Source of the DNA: Amycolatopsis bartoniae
GTDB lineage: Bacteria > Actinomycetota > Actinomycetes > Mycobacteriales > Pseudonocardiaceae
Length of the DNA stretch: 64,000 bases
Reading direction: 5' to 3'
Assembly: GCF_014191255.1 (NCBI RefSeq)
Contig: NZ_JACHWH010000002.1
Span: forward strand, 496,001 to 560,000
The notes under the pieces were generated by a model that was not told the origin of the DNA, searched no databases, and worked only from the letters and a program-made list of their open reading frames with translations. The translations under genes were made by a program, and so were the position numbers. Positions 52,301 to 62,881 of this stretch are shown here, in pieces. Position 1 is the stretch's first letter. Each line of letters begins with the position of its first letter.

Positions 52301-54262
52301 CTCGGTGAGGTCGTCCAGCGCCTGCTGGCCGATCCGCAGGCCGAAGTCGTAGATCCAGGAGCGGGTGCCGTCCTCGCGGCGCAGCTCGTACGGCCGCTCG
52401 TCGACGACCTCCACGCCCATCCGCTGCAGCACCGGCAACACGACCGACAGGGTGACGCCCTCGCCCAGCAGGTACAGCTTGAAGCGCCGCTCCCCCGGCT
52501 CGGCGTCCGCCGGCACGTAGAACGACATCGCCAGGTCCTGCTCGTCGCGCAGTGACTCCAGCCGCCGCAGGTCGGCCAGCGCGTCGACGGCGTTGAAGTC
52601 CTCCTTGTACGCCTCGGGGAACACGCCCGCGTAGCGCTGGCCCAGCTCGGTGGCGGGTTCCTGGCCGACCGTCGCGGCGCTGCGGCCGTCGCGCCGCTCG
52701 GCCAGGATCGCGTCGACCATCAGGTCGTCCCAGCTGCGCACGGCCGCGTTGAGGCGTTCCTGGATGCGCAGGATGTCCGGTTCCAGGCGGCTGCCGGGGT
52801 CGGTGTGGACGATGAAGTGCACCTGGGCGAGCGCCGTCTCGCCGACGCGCGTGCCGTATTCGAGGTGCGTGCCCTCCAGCTCGGCGAGCAGGACCTCCTG
52901 CATCGCCAGGCGGGAGCGGGTGGTGTACCGGTCGCGCGGCAGGAAGACGAGGCACGAGTAGAAGCGCCCGTAGGTGTCGCGGCGCAGGAACAGGCGCAGC
53001 CGCCGCCGGTCGGACAGCGTGATGGCGCCGATGGCGGTGGAGAACAGCGAGTCCCGGTCGGCGGAGAACAGGTCGGCGCGCGGCCAGTTCTGCAGGACCT
53101 CCAGCATCCGCTGGCCGGAGAACGACTCCATCGGGTAGCCCGCGCGATGGATGACGTCGCGGACCTTGCGCGCGACGACCGGGATGTCGAGGACGTCCTC
53201 GTGCAGCGCGCTGGTGGTGAACATGCCGAGGAAGCGGTGCTCGCCGGTGACCTGGCCGCGCTCGTCGAACGTCTTGACGCCCACGTAGTACGGGTAGACG
53301 GGGCGGTGCACCGTGGACGGCGCGCTGGCCTGGGTGAGCACGAGGAGTTCGGGCTTGAGCGCGTTGGCGCCGGTGTCGGGGCCGGCGGTGAGGCTGCGGG
53401 CGGCGAGGTTGTCCTGGCGCAGCACGCCGAGGCCGGAGGCGAGGGAGGCGCGCAGGGCGGGTTCGTCGTCGCCGGGTTCGCCCTCGACGACCTCGAAGCG
53501 GCGGTAGCCGAGGAAGGTGAAGTGCCCGCGGGCGAGCCAGCGCAGCAGGGCACCGCTTTCGGTGACGTCACCGGCCTCCAGCGGGGGCGGGTTGTCGTCC
53601 AGCTCGGCGGCGACGTCGAGCGCGGCTTGGACCATCTTGTCGGTGTCCTCGACGACCTCGCGCACGTCGGCGAGGACGGAGGTCAGCTTGGTGTCCAGCT
53701 CCCGCGCCCGGTTGGGGTCGGTGATGAGGTCGACCTCGACGTACATCCATGATTCGGCGGCCGCGCCCTCGGGCGGCTGGGCGGCGTCGGCGGTCGGGTG
53801 GATCTCGAGGAGCTTGCCGGTGATGTCGCGGGTGACGACGACGATGGGGTGCACGAGGCGCTGGACCTGGAGGCCGTCGCGCGCGAGCTTGGCGGTGACG
53901 GAGTCGACCAGGTAGGGCATGTCGTCGGTGACGATCTGCACCACGGTGGCGTCGCGGGTCCAGCCGTCCTCGCTGGTGGTGGGGTTGAACAGCCGGACGC
54001 CGGGCCGGCCGGGGACGCGCTGCTCGGCGAACTGGCAGTGCGAGCGGACGGCGCCGACGAGGTCGACGGGGTCGTCGCCGAGGACCTCTTCGGCGGGCAG
54101 GTGGCGGTAGTAGAGGCGGATCAGGTCGGCGATGTCGGGCGCGTGCAGGGCGGCGGCTTCGACCAGCTCGTCACGGATTTGCTCCGGGCTGGCCGGGCGT
54201 CGTTGCACGGCCTCCCGCCCGGGGGTGACAGAAGAACGGGACGAAACACCTGTCGAGCTCAT
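49301..54262 (-). CDS. Large NAD-specific glutamate dehydrogenase (GDH-180 class)
   Basis: A 1653-residue enzyme of the L_180 class, first described in Streptomyces and also found in mycobacteria. The long N-terminal regulatory part (ACT-like segments, [18 protein letters not shown] near 115) precedes the Rossmann-type catalytic domain around residues 750-1200: [29 protein letters not shown] includes the substrate-binding Lys residues, [17 protein letters not shown] the NAD site region, and [18 protein letters not shown] a conserved stretch. A helical C-terminal domain follows. It converts glutamate to 2-oxoglutarate and ammonia. ATG 54262 has GGAGAG upstream; the in-frame TTG 54271 is too near it. 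Confidence 0.93.
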   Translation of the reverse strand: [1653 protein letters not shown]

Positions 54263-54942
54263 TTCAGGCAACTCTCCACTGAGCTTTTGATCACGCGATC
54301 ACGCCGAACAGCCTCACCATAGTGCGGCCGTCCGGCGAGGTTCGCCCCACAGCCGCACACGATGCTGGTCCCATAGTGGTACGGAAAGATCGGCCAAGGG
54401 GTGGAGGGCGGGGTTCCTTAAGGCACTGTTGAGGTGCAGGCCGCCGTCCGGTCCCCGCCGGGTGCGGCGGGTACGGCGGGTGCGCCGGGTACGACAGCAG
54501 CGCCGGGTGCGACTGGCGCGGCGGGCACGGCGGGCACACCGGGTACGACCGGCACGCCGGGGCACGCCGGGGCACGCCGGGCACGACCGGCACGACCGGC
54601 ACGCCGGGCACGCCGGGCACGGCGGGTGCAGCGGGCACGGCGGGTGCAGCGGGCACGGCGGGTGCGGCGGGCACGGCGGGTGCGGCGGGCACGCCGGGTG
54701 CGGCGGGCACGCCGGGTGCGGCTGCTGTCTGGATGTCGGCGGGTCGGGCGGGTCGGCGGAACTACCCCGCGCGGGTGGTGTCGGGAGCGGTGGGCGGGCA
54801 AGCCTGGCCTTGTGGCACCAGCACCCAGCCAACCCGCCGCGGCCCCCGCCACGGTCTCCGCCGCACCAAACCCACACAGGTCCCGATAGCTGCCACCCGC
54901 GGCCTCCATCGTGGCGCAGACCCGGGCGTCTCGCCTGTGGCG
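54263..54942. other. 680-bp region without a supported intact gene
   Basis: It contains the glutamate dehydrogenase promoter region (54263-54430), a GC minisatellite with collagen-like coding potential (54440-54730) and about 200 bp up to the 3' end of the TPR-repeat gene in which I see nothing certain. Confidence 0.6.
54440..54730 (+). repeat. GC-rich 9-bp minisatellite with broken collagen-like Gly-X-Y frame
   Basis: About 290 bp is built of 9-bp units such as GGGTGCGGC, GGGCACGGC and GGCACGCCG. Read from about 54434 in one plus frame it gives Gly every third residue (GAAGTAGAPGTTAAPGATG, then GTAGTPGTTGTPG). Near 54560 the phase changes by one base, and a different plus frame continues the pattern (GTTGTPGTPGTAGAAGTAG onward to about 54730). 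The two halves cannot be read as one protein, so this is a decayed or length-variable collagen-like sequence. Confidence 0.75.
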
Positions 54943-57900
54943 TCAGCGGTCTCCACCGCGATGGCGCCCGTTCGGCCGCTCACCGTTGCGGCTGTGGCCG
55001 TTCACCGGGCGGCGCTCGTCCGAGCCCTGGTTGCCCAGGCGCTTCACCAAGGCCGCGGCGCTGGATGTGCCCGCCTGGTGCTCCGCGAGGGCGCGCGCCA
55101 GGAGGTCAGCGAGTCCCGCGTCGGGAGGCAGGTCGTCGTCCAGCGGGGAGGAGCCGTTGTACTCGCTGCGGAACGGCTCGCCCAGCCCCTCGTCCTCGAA
55201 CGCAGGAGTGCTGGTGAAGTGGGTCTCGGACGTGGAAGAGGCAGGCTCCCCGCTGAAGTCCTCGAACGGCTCCAGCGACGGCGGCAGCCGCAACCGCGGC
55301 AACCACGGATCGTTGACGACCAACGGGCGGTCCTCCCTCTCCGCAGCCGCCCCGGATTCCCCAGCCGAACTCTCGTCGGACTCTCGATGCCGCGAGGAGT
55401 CCAGCTCCGAAGGCGAGTCCGGCTCAGCCGCACCGCCGCGCAGAGGCGAGCCGACGGCGGAGAGCTCGGAAGCCTCACCCTGGTGGGTGGACTCGCGCTC
55501 CGCGTCTCCGTCCTGCAGGCCGAAGTCAGCCTCGGAAAACGGCTCTGCGTCCTTGAAATCCGGCCCAGTCCCGACAGCCTCACTGTCCCGACGACCAGCC
55601 CCAGCCTCGGCGAACGAGTCCCCGTCCTGCTGCTTTGGCGCGCTCCCAAGCCCGGCCTGGGCAGACGACCCGTGCCGAGCCCCCTCAGCGCGAGCCGAGC
55701 CGACCCCACCATGCCGACCGGCGGCGGCCGATCCGTCAAGCCCGGCCTGCTCGCCACCGTCCGAGACGGCGCCCGCCGACACCTCCTCCGGCTCGGCCTC
55801 ACCGCCCCGCCGCGACTCAGTTTCCCGAGTAGCCGCCACACCGCCCGCGGTCTCTCGCGACTCGTCCGCCGCCCGGCGACGGCCGCCGCCCGAGCCCGCC
55901 GAAATCCCCAGCCGGTCCAGCACGGATCGTGCCGCGACGGAACCGTGTTCGGAGTCGTGCCGAGTAGTCACCTTCGGCTGCTCGTCGAGCGCCTCGTCAG
56001 CGGAGGAAGCGCTTTCCGCCTTGCGCTCGAACGCCAGCGAGACCCGCGGCGCGGGTTCGTCAGCAGGCGGAGGTGCGAGCGGCAGGTCCGCCACCGCCGG
56101 TTCGTCCACCGGCACGGGCGCCAGCCGGATCTCGGGCTTTGCCGCGGTCGGCTGATCGTCCGCCGCCCCGGCCTCCGCCGAGTTCGCGCTCCGGCCCGAC
56201 TCCGGCTCACCGAGCGAACCCGCACCCCGGACCTTCGGCCCGGACCCCGATGTCTCCGAGGCGCCTTGCCAGTTCTCCGGACCCGACGCCGGCTCTTCCG
56301 CCAAACCGGCACGCCGAGCTCCGCGCCCCAGTTCCGACTCCTCCACCCAATCCGCGCGCCGGACTCCCTGTCCGAGATCCGACTCCACCACCCGATCCGC
56401 GCGCCGGACTCCCTGTCCGAGATCCGACTCCACCACCCGATCCGCGCGCCGGACTCCCTGTCCGAGATCCGACTCCACCGCGCGATCCGCGCGCCGGGGT
56501 GCCCGCCCGAGATCAGCCTCCTCCGCGGCATCGGCCTGCCGGGCTCCCCGCCCGAGTCCGGTTCCCTCCGTTGAAGCCGCGCGCCGGGCCTTCTGTCCCG
56601 GTCCCGTCTCCTCCACGCGATCCGCGCGCCGCGTTCCCTGCCCCAGCCCCAGCTCTTCCGCTCGGCTCGCGCGCCGCGCCCGACCCAGCCCCGGCTCTTC
56701 CTCTTCCGCTCGACCCGCGTGCCGCGTCGCCCGCCCCAGTCCCGGCTCTTCCGCCGAGGCCGCGAACCCCTCATCTCGCCCTGGGCGCGAGTCCTCTGCC
56801 GAAACCGAGCGCCGGTTCTCCTGACCCAGTCCCAGCTCTTCCGCCGAGCGCTGAACCGACTCGGCCTCTGTCCCGACCAGCCGCTCGTCAGCCCGACGGC
56901 GTCCGCCGGCCGACTCCGCGCCCGTCGAGCGCTGCGGCTCCTCCGCTCGCCGTTTCCCGGGGGTTTCGTCCGAGCGCTGGCCGGCGCCCCGCCGAGGCGG
57001 AAGCCATTGCCGCGTCTCGTCGTTCGCGTTGCGGTCCTCCGGCACCACGACGCGCGGGATGATCATGGTGTGCTCGGCGGCATCGGGCTCCGGCTGAACC
57101 GGCCTGCCCGGCGCGGACGGCTGTTCCGCACGCCGCCTGCCCGACTCCGCGGCCGGATGCACCACCACATGCCCGTTCCGCCCCGAACCGGCGCGCTTCG
57201 TCTCGGCAGCAGGGCTCACCTCGACAGCCTCATGCGCAGTCATGCCTTCGGCGGACTTCGCGTCGGCGCCGAGCACCTCGTCGAGGTCCAACGTCGCGTG
57301 CCCGCCGTTGCCGAACTCCCCGGACAGCAAGCCCATCGCCTGCCGACGAGCCCGCATGTGCAGGTGCTCGGCCGCACGACTGTGGTGCAGGCATTCGATC
57401 GCGTCCGGCGTCCGTCCCAGCCGTTCCTCGACGTGCGCCAGCTCCGCCCACAGCCGCGAAGTCAAGGCGTGCAACCCGTGCCGCTCGGTGCTGTGTACCG
57501 CGTCGCGCAACGTCACTGCGGCCGCTTCCACCGATCCTGCGGGCAGCAGGATCCGCGTCGCGATCGCCATCCGGAGCCAGCCCAGCGGTGCGATCGAAGC
57601 CGCTCGCTCGGGCTCCGTCAACGTGGACTCCGCCAGCTCCGTGGCGACCTCCGTGTCGCCGCGGTCCAGCAGCGAGCACACCAAGTGCAGGACCAACCGC
57701 ACGCGCACAACCCCGCCGTCGCAGTCCGGGTCGTCCAGCTGCTCCAGCAGGCCGAGCCCGGTCCGTGCGGCGTCGGCAGCACCCATGACGTCGCCGTGGC
57801 GACGCCGGTGCGCCGACATCGCCACCCGCACGAGCGCTCGGGCCAGCAACCTGTCGTCGCCGTCGAGGTCATCGTCCGAGCCACACAAGCGGTCCGCCTC

Positions 57901-58413
57901 GGCGAGGGTCCGGTCGAGCTCCGGCTTGCGCCCGAACTGCGAAAGACAACCCACCAACTGGCACAACGCCGCGGCCTTGCCCGCTCCAGCGAAATCCGCC
58001 ATACCGAGCGCAGGCCGCAACGCGGCGAGCCCGGTCAGCGGAACACCGACACTGCGCGCACAGATTGCCAAGTCCGTCCGCAGGCCGGCGGCGAGCGCCA
58101 CCTCACCGAGATCCTCCGCGGCGCGAAGCGCGGCGACGGCCCGTCCCACGATCCCGGCCCGCAGTCCGAGGCGGACCCGGGCCGAGACGACCAGGCTCTC
58201 CGCCCGCACCCACAGCTCGTCCGACCCGCCGGCTTCGGCGAGCGACGCGGCTCGCTCCCCGAAGACCACGGTCAGCTCCGGCGCACGCAGACCGAGAACA
58301 GCCGCCTGCTGCAGCAGGTTCTCGATCGCATGGTTCTCACCGGTACCGGCCGCGGCCCACCCGGCTACTCGTGCTCCGGGCGGGCTGGATCGGACGTGCT
58401 TGATGGCTGCCAA
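54943..58413 (-). CDS. Large TPR-type protein with 15-residue repeats and disordered C-terminus
   Basis: A 1156-residue protein. Residues about 1-380 form a helical, TPR-like domain (AVAALRAAEDLGEVALAAGLRTDLAI; LWAELAHVEERLGRTPDAIECLHHSR) as in actinomycete regulatory TPR proteins. Residues about 380-1100 are low-complexity and charged, including about a dozen 15-residue repeats of the type RRADRVVESDLGQGV between about 520 and 720, and a Ser/Glu/Asp-rich stretch. The C-terminus (DLLARALAEHQAGTSSAAALVKRL) returns to a short helix. No membrane segment or signal. The start is TTG 58411-58413 with GGAG seven bases upstream. Function unknown; a scaffold role is likely. Confidence 0.78.
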   Translation of the reverse strand: MAAIKHVRSSPPGARVAGWAAAGTGENHAIENLLQQAAVLGLRAPELTVVFGERAASLAEAGGSDELWVRAESLVVSARVRLGLRAGIVGRAVAALRAAEDLGEVALAAGLRTDLAICARSVGVPLTGLAALRPALGMADFAGAGKAAALCQLVGCLSQFGRKPELDRTLAEADRLCGSDDDLDGDDRLLARALVRVAMSAHRRRHGDVMGAADAARTGLGLLEQLDDPDCDGGVVRVRLVLHLVCSLLDRGDTEVATELAESTLTEPERAASIAPLGWLRMAIATRILLPAGSVEAAAVTLRDAVHSTERHGLHALTSRLWAELAHVEERLGRTPDAIECLHHSRAAEHLHMRARRQAMGLLSGEFGNGGHATLDLDEVLGADAKSAEGMTAHEAVEVSPAAETKRAGSGRNGHVVVHPAAESGRRRAEQPSAPGRPVQPEPDAAEHTMIIPRVVVPEDRNANDETRQWLPPRRGAGQRSDETPGKRRAEEPQRSTGAESAGGRRRADERLVGTEAESVQRSAEELGLGQENRRSVSAEDSRPGRDEGFAASAEEPGLGRATRHAGRAEEEEPGLGRARRASRAEELGLGQGTRRADRVEETGPGQKARRAASTEGTGLGRGARQADAAEEADLGRAPRRADRAVESDLGQGVRRADRVVESDLGQGVRRADRVVESDLGQGVRRADWVEESELGRGARRAGLAEEPASGPENWQGASETSGSGPKVRGAGSLGEPESGRSANSAEAGAADDQPTAAKPEIRLAPVPVDEPAVADLPLAPPPADEPAPRVSLAFERKAESASSADEALDEQPKVTTRHDSEHGSVAARSVLDRLGISAGSGGGRRRAADESRETAGGVAATRETESRRGGEAEPEEVSAGAVSDGGEQAGLDGSAAAGRHGGVGSARAEGARHGSSAQAGLGSAPKQQDGDSFAEAGAGRRDSEAVGTGPDFKDAEPFSEADFGLQDGDAERESTHQGEASELSAVGSPLRGGAAEPDSPSELDSSRHRESDESSAGESGAAAEREDRPLVVNDPWLPRLRLPPSLEPFEDFSGEPASSTSETHFTSTPAFEDEGLGEPFRSEYNGSSPLDDDLPPDAGLADLLARALAEHQAGTSSAAALVKRLGNQGSDERRPVNGHSRNGERPNGRHRGGDR
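56351..56485 (-). repeat. Three 45-bp direct repeats, nearly identical
   Basis: Units at 56351, 56396 and 56441 are each 45 bp (15 codons). The first two are identical; the third differs only in its last few bases. They encode the RRADRVVESDLGQGV units of the large TPR protein. Identity at synonymous sites shows recent expansion. Confidence 0.9.
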
Positions 58414-58460
58414 TGGGGACTCCGCTTCAGTTCCGGCTCAAGCGTGCTCGCGGACGTGCG

Positions 58461-60137
<1,677 letters not shown>

Positions 60138-60256
60138 GACGTCGATCGTAGAGCTGCGCTTCACCAGCCCGAACGGCGGTCACCATCCAGCAACCCAGCG
60201 TCACCCCCTGTTCACGGCGCGAACATCACTCGTCGCGTTGCGCTGACCTCGGCCGT

Positions 60257-60730
60257 TCAGACGACCGGAACCGGTTCAGCCGCTTCGACAACCGGCTTCT
60301 TCCCGACCCCGTCCACCGACTCCCATCCCACCTGCGCCCCGGCCAAGCCGGCTTCCGGCCGCGGAACGCGGTCGATCCACGCCATGTAGTGCGCCAAATT
60401 TGGCCCCACACCCGATGCCTCAACCTCAGGTACAGCGCGAGAGTACGGCTCTTCGCCACTCGGCACGCTGGTGGACAACCGGCCCGTGACCAGGACCGGA
60501 TCTCCCTTCCGCAGTGTCGACCGCACCGCCAGGGCGAGCCGCCGCCAGCACTTCACCCGGACCGAGAGCTGCCGCCCGTCGACCCACTCCTCCTTGATCT
60601 TGTCGAACCGCCGCTCAGTACTCCGCAGCCAGAACACGACCAGTTCGCGCCCGTCCGCGCCGACCTGCTTGCACTCCGGTTCCGTCGCCAGCACACCGGC
60701 AACCGTCACCGTCGTCTCCCCCAGCGCCAT
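60257..60730 (-). CDS. Single-stranded DNA-binding protein paralogue
   Basis: A 157-residue OB-fold protein: ETTVTVAGVLATEPECKQVG, VVFWLRSTERRFDKIKEEWVDG, LSVRVKCWRRLALAVRSTLRKGDPVLVTGRL. It has the core of Ssb but lacks the usual acidic DDDIPF-type tail, ending in EAAEPVPVV, which points to a secondary SSB used in specialised DNA metabolism rather than the essential one. ATG 60730 with GGGAG close upstream; an earlier GTG would add about 15 residues. Confidence 0.85.
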   Translation of the reverse strand: MALGETTVTVAGVLATEPECKQVGADGRELVVFWLRSTERRFDKIKEEWVDGRQLSVRVKCWRRLALAVRSTLRKGDPVLVTGRLSTSVPSGEEPYSRAVPEVEASGVGPNLAHYMAWIDRVPRPEAGLAGAQVGWESVDGVGKKPVVEAAEPVPVV

Positions 60731-60857
60731 TGCTCCCGCATCCCTTCCCGTGTCTCGGTTTTCCTGCCGTGACACCAGCGTGCCGGGACGGGCGGGCCGG
60801 CGGAAGGGGCAGTTGCGCCGCCTGTGGACAACTGGGGGTATGTGGACAACTCGCCGG

Positions 60858-62861
60858 TCAGGCGCGAGGGTTGCCCTGATCCGCGAGCTGTTTGAGCATC
60901 GCGTTGTACGCCTCCAGATCGGCGTCCCCGGTCTGCTCGGCGCGGCGGTCCTTGCGCTTGGCCTCCCGCTCGTCCGCCCGCGCCCACTGCACGAGCAACG
61001 CGATGAGCACCAGCAACACCGGCAGTTCTCCGGAGGCCCACGCGATTCCTCCGCCGAGACGCTGGTCGGCCAGCAGATCCGAGACCCACGGCAGGTTCAG
61101 CGAGCGGTAGAACGTCTCGCCGATGACGGTCTGCTTGGACATCAGGATCACGCCGAAGAAAGCGTGGAACGGCATCGCCGCGAACATCATCCCCAGCCTG
61201 CCCAGGTGCGGCAGGCGGCGCGGTGCCGGGTCGACTCCGATCACCGGCCAGTAGAAGACGTAGCCCGACAGCAGGAAGTGCACATTCATCAGAAGGTGTG
61301 CCCAGTGGTAGTTGAGCGCACTGTCGAACAGTCCAGAAAAGTACAGAACGTAGAAGGAGCCGACGAACAACACCAGAGCCACAACCGGATGGGTGAGAAC
61401 CTTGGCCAGTGGCGAGTGCACGAACGCCAGCAGCCACTCCCGTGGCCCCGGCGGGGAGTCCTTTCCGGACGTCGGCAGGGCACGCAGCGCCAGCGTCACC
61501 GGGCCGCCCAGCACGAACAACACGGGCGCCACCATCGACAGCAGCATGTGCACGCCCATGTGGGTGCTGAACATCGCGGGCGAGTACCGCCCGAGCCCCG
61601 AGGACGTGGCGATCAACAGCACGGCACACCCGGCAAGCCACGCGACGGTGCGGCCCACGGGCCACGCGTCACCGCGACGCCGCAGCCGGCGCACACCGGC
61701 GACGTACAACCCGGCCAGGACGAGCGCAGCCGTGCCGTAGACGAGGTCGAACCGCCAGTCGAACAGCAGCCGCAGCACCGTCGGCGCACCCGGCAGGTCG
61801 TAACCGATGAGCACCTCGGTGGTCGACGGCTGGGTGACCGCGTCCGCCGGCGGTGGAGTGCGCGCGAGCGCGGTCGCGATGCCGATCGTCACGAACATGA
61901 TCAGCAACTCGACCGCGGCGAGCCTCAGCAGCTGCGCGCCGCCGCGCCCGTCCACCAGGTCCTTCACGCCCCGCGCCCGTTGCTGCTGACCGAAGACCCC
62001 GAGCACGAGCAGCGCGACGACCTTCGCCAGCACGAGCAGGCCGTAGTCGGTGGTGACGAGGTCGGCGAGCGAGATCCGGACGAGTGCGTTGATCACGCCC
62101 GAAAGCGCCATCACGATCCAGCAGACGAGCGCGAGCTTCGAGAACCGGCTCGCTGCGAGCGTGAGGTGCTCGCCTCGCCGCCAACCGTGAGCCAGCAACG
62201 CGAACAGGCCGCCGACCCAGAGCGAAGCGGCGACGAGGTGGTAGAGCAGGCTGTTGGTCGCCATGTCGTGCGAGCCGCCGCTTGCGGAGTGCCCCGTGAG
62301 CGCCACTGGCACCAGGCCCGCGACGGACACGAAGAACAGCACGGCTGTCCAGCCCCACGACAACGCGATCCGGCAGCCGACCGCGACCACGAGCGCGATC
62401 GCCGCCGTGAACAACCACGCCTTCGGCTGCTCGATCGCGTCGATCAGGTCGACGAAGACGACCGGCGAGAAGATCTCGGTGACGGGCTTGCCCGCACCGT
62501 CGGCCGCGGTGAAGAACACCGACGCGATCGCCGTCACGAACCAGACCCACGCCGCGATCCCCGCGGTCCGCAGTGCGGCGTACCCGTCCCGCGCGACCGT
62601 GCCGGAGGACTGCGGCGGCACGAGGAACGCCGCGAGGAGCAGCGAACCGACGCACACCACCGATGCCGCGTCCGCCAGGACCCGCACGACCCCGAGGCCG
62701 TAGTGCGTCAGCACCCCCGGATCGGGCAGGCCCGCGATGACGTACGTGGCGTCACCGGAGATCACGAGCAGTGCGACCGCGAGAACCGCGGCGAGGATCA
62801 CGCTCACCGCGAGCAGCGGCAGCACACTGACCTTGCGCCGGGAGGGGGCTTGAGACTCCAC
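60858..62861 (-). CDS. CopD-CtaG fusion: copper transport / cytochrome oxidase assembly membrane protein
   Basis: A 667-residue polytopic membrane protein. The N-terminal half (about 15-330) is CopD-like: VVRVLADAASVVCVGSLLLAAFL, GHSASGGSHDMATNSLLYHLVAASLWVGGLFAL with conserved His residues. The C-terminal half (about 350-620) is Caa3_CtaG-like: MFSTHMGVHMLLSMVAPVLFVLGGP, YYLYFSGLFDSALNYHWAHLLMNVHFLLSGYVFYW region, and MPFHAFFGVILM, with His-rich helices for copper. It probably delivers copper to the CuA/CuB sites of the oxidase. The tail is charged and cytoplasmic. The GTG start is at 62861. Confidence 0.9.
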   Translation of the reverse strand: MESQAPSRRKVSVLPLLAVSVILAAVLAVALLVISGDATYVIAGLPDPGVLTHYGLGVVRVLADAASVVCVGSLLLAAFLVPPQSSGTVARDGYAALRTAGIAAWVWFVTAIASVFFTAADGAGKPVTEIFSPVVFVDLIDAIEQPKAWLFTAAIALVVAVGCRIALSWGWTAVLFFVSVAGLVPVALTGHSASGGSHDMATNSLLYHLVAASLWVGGLFALLAHGWRRGEHLTLAASRFSKLALVCWIVMALSGVINALVRISLADLVTTDYGLLVLAKVVALLVLGVFGQQQRARGVKDLVDGRGGAQLLRLAAVELLIMFVTIGIATALARTPPPADAVTQPSTTEVLIGYDLPGAPTVLRLLFDWRFDLVYGTAALVLAGLYVAGVRRLRRRGDAWPVGRTVAWLAGCAVLLIATSSGLGRYSPAMFSTHMGVHMLLSMVAPVLFVLGGPVTLALRALPTSGKDSPPGPREWLLAFVHSPLAKVLTHPVVALVLFVGSFYVLYFSGLFDSALNYHWAHLLMNVHFLLSGYVFYWPVIGVDPAPRRLPHLGRLGMMFAAMPFHAFFGVILMSKQTVIGETFYRSLNLPWVSDLLADQRLGGGIAWASGELPVLLVLIALLVQWARADEREAKRKDRRAEQTGDADLEAYNAMLKQLADQGNPRA

Positions 62862-62881
62862 GCTACGAGGGTAGGCCCGCC

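Noticed and set aside
48347-52555. A 1402-codon plus-strand open frame
   Set aside because: It lies antisense to glutamate dehydrogenase and neighbouring genes and is a high-GC shadow with His/Arg/Gln-rich composition.
54733-56574. Plus-strand 613-codon frame opposite the TPR-repeat gene
   Set aside because: It is a shadow of the minus-strand gene, which has the clear TPR-like domain and a ribosome site.
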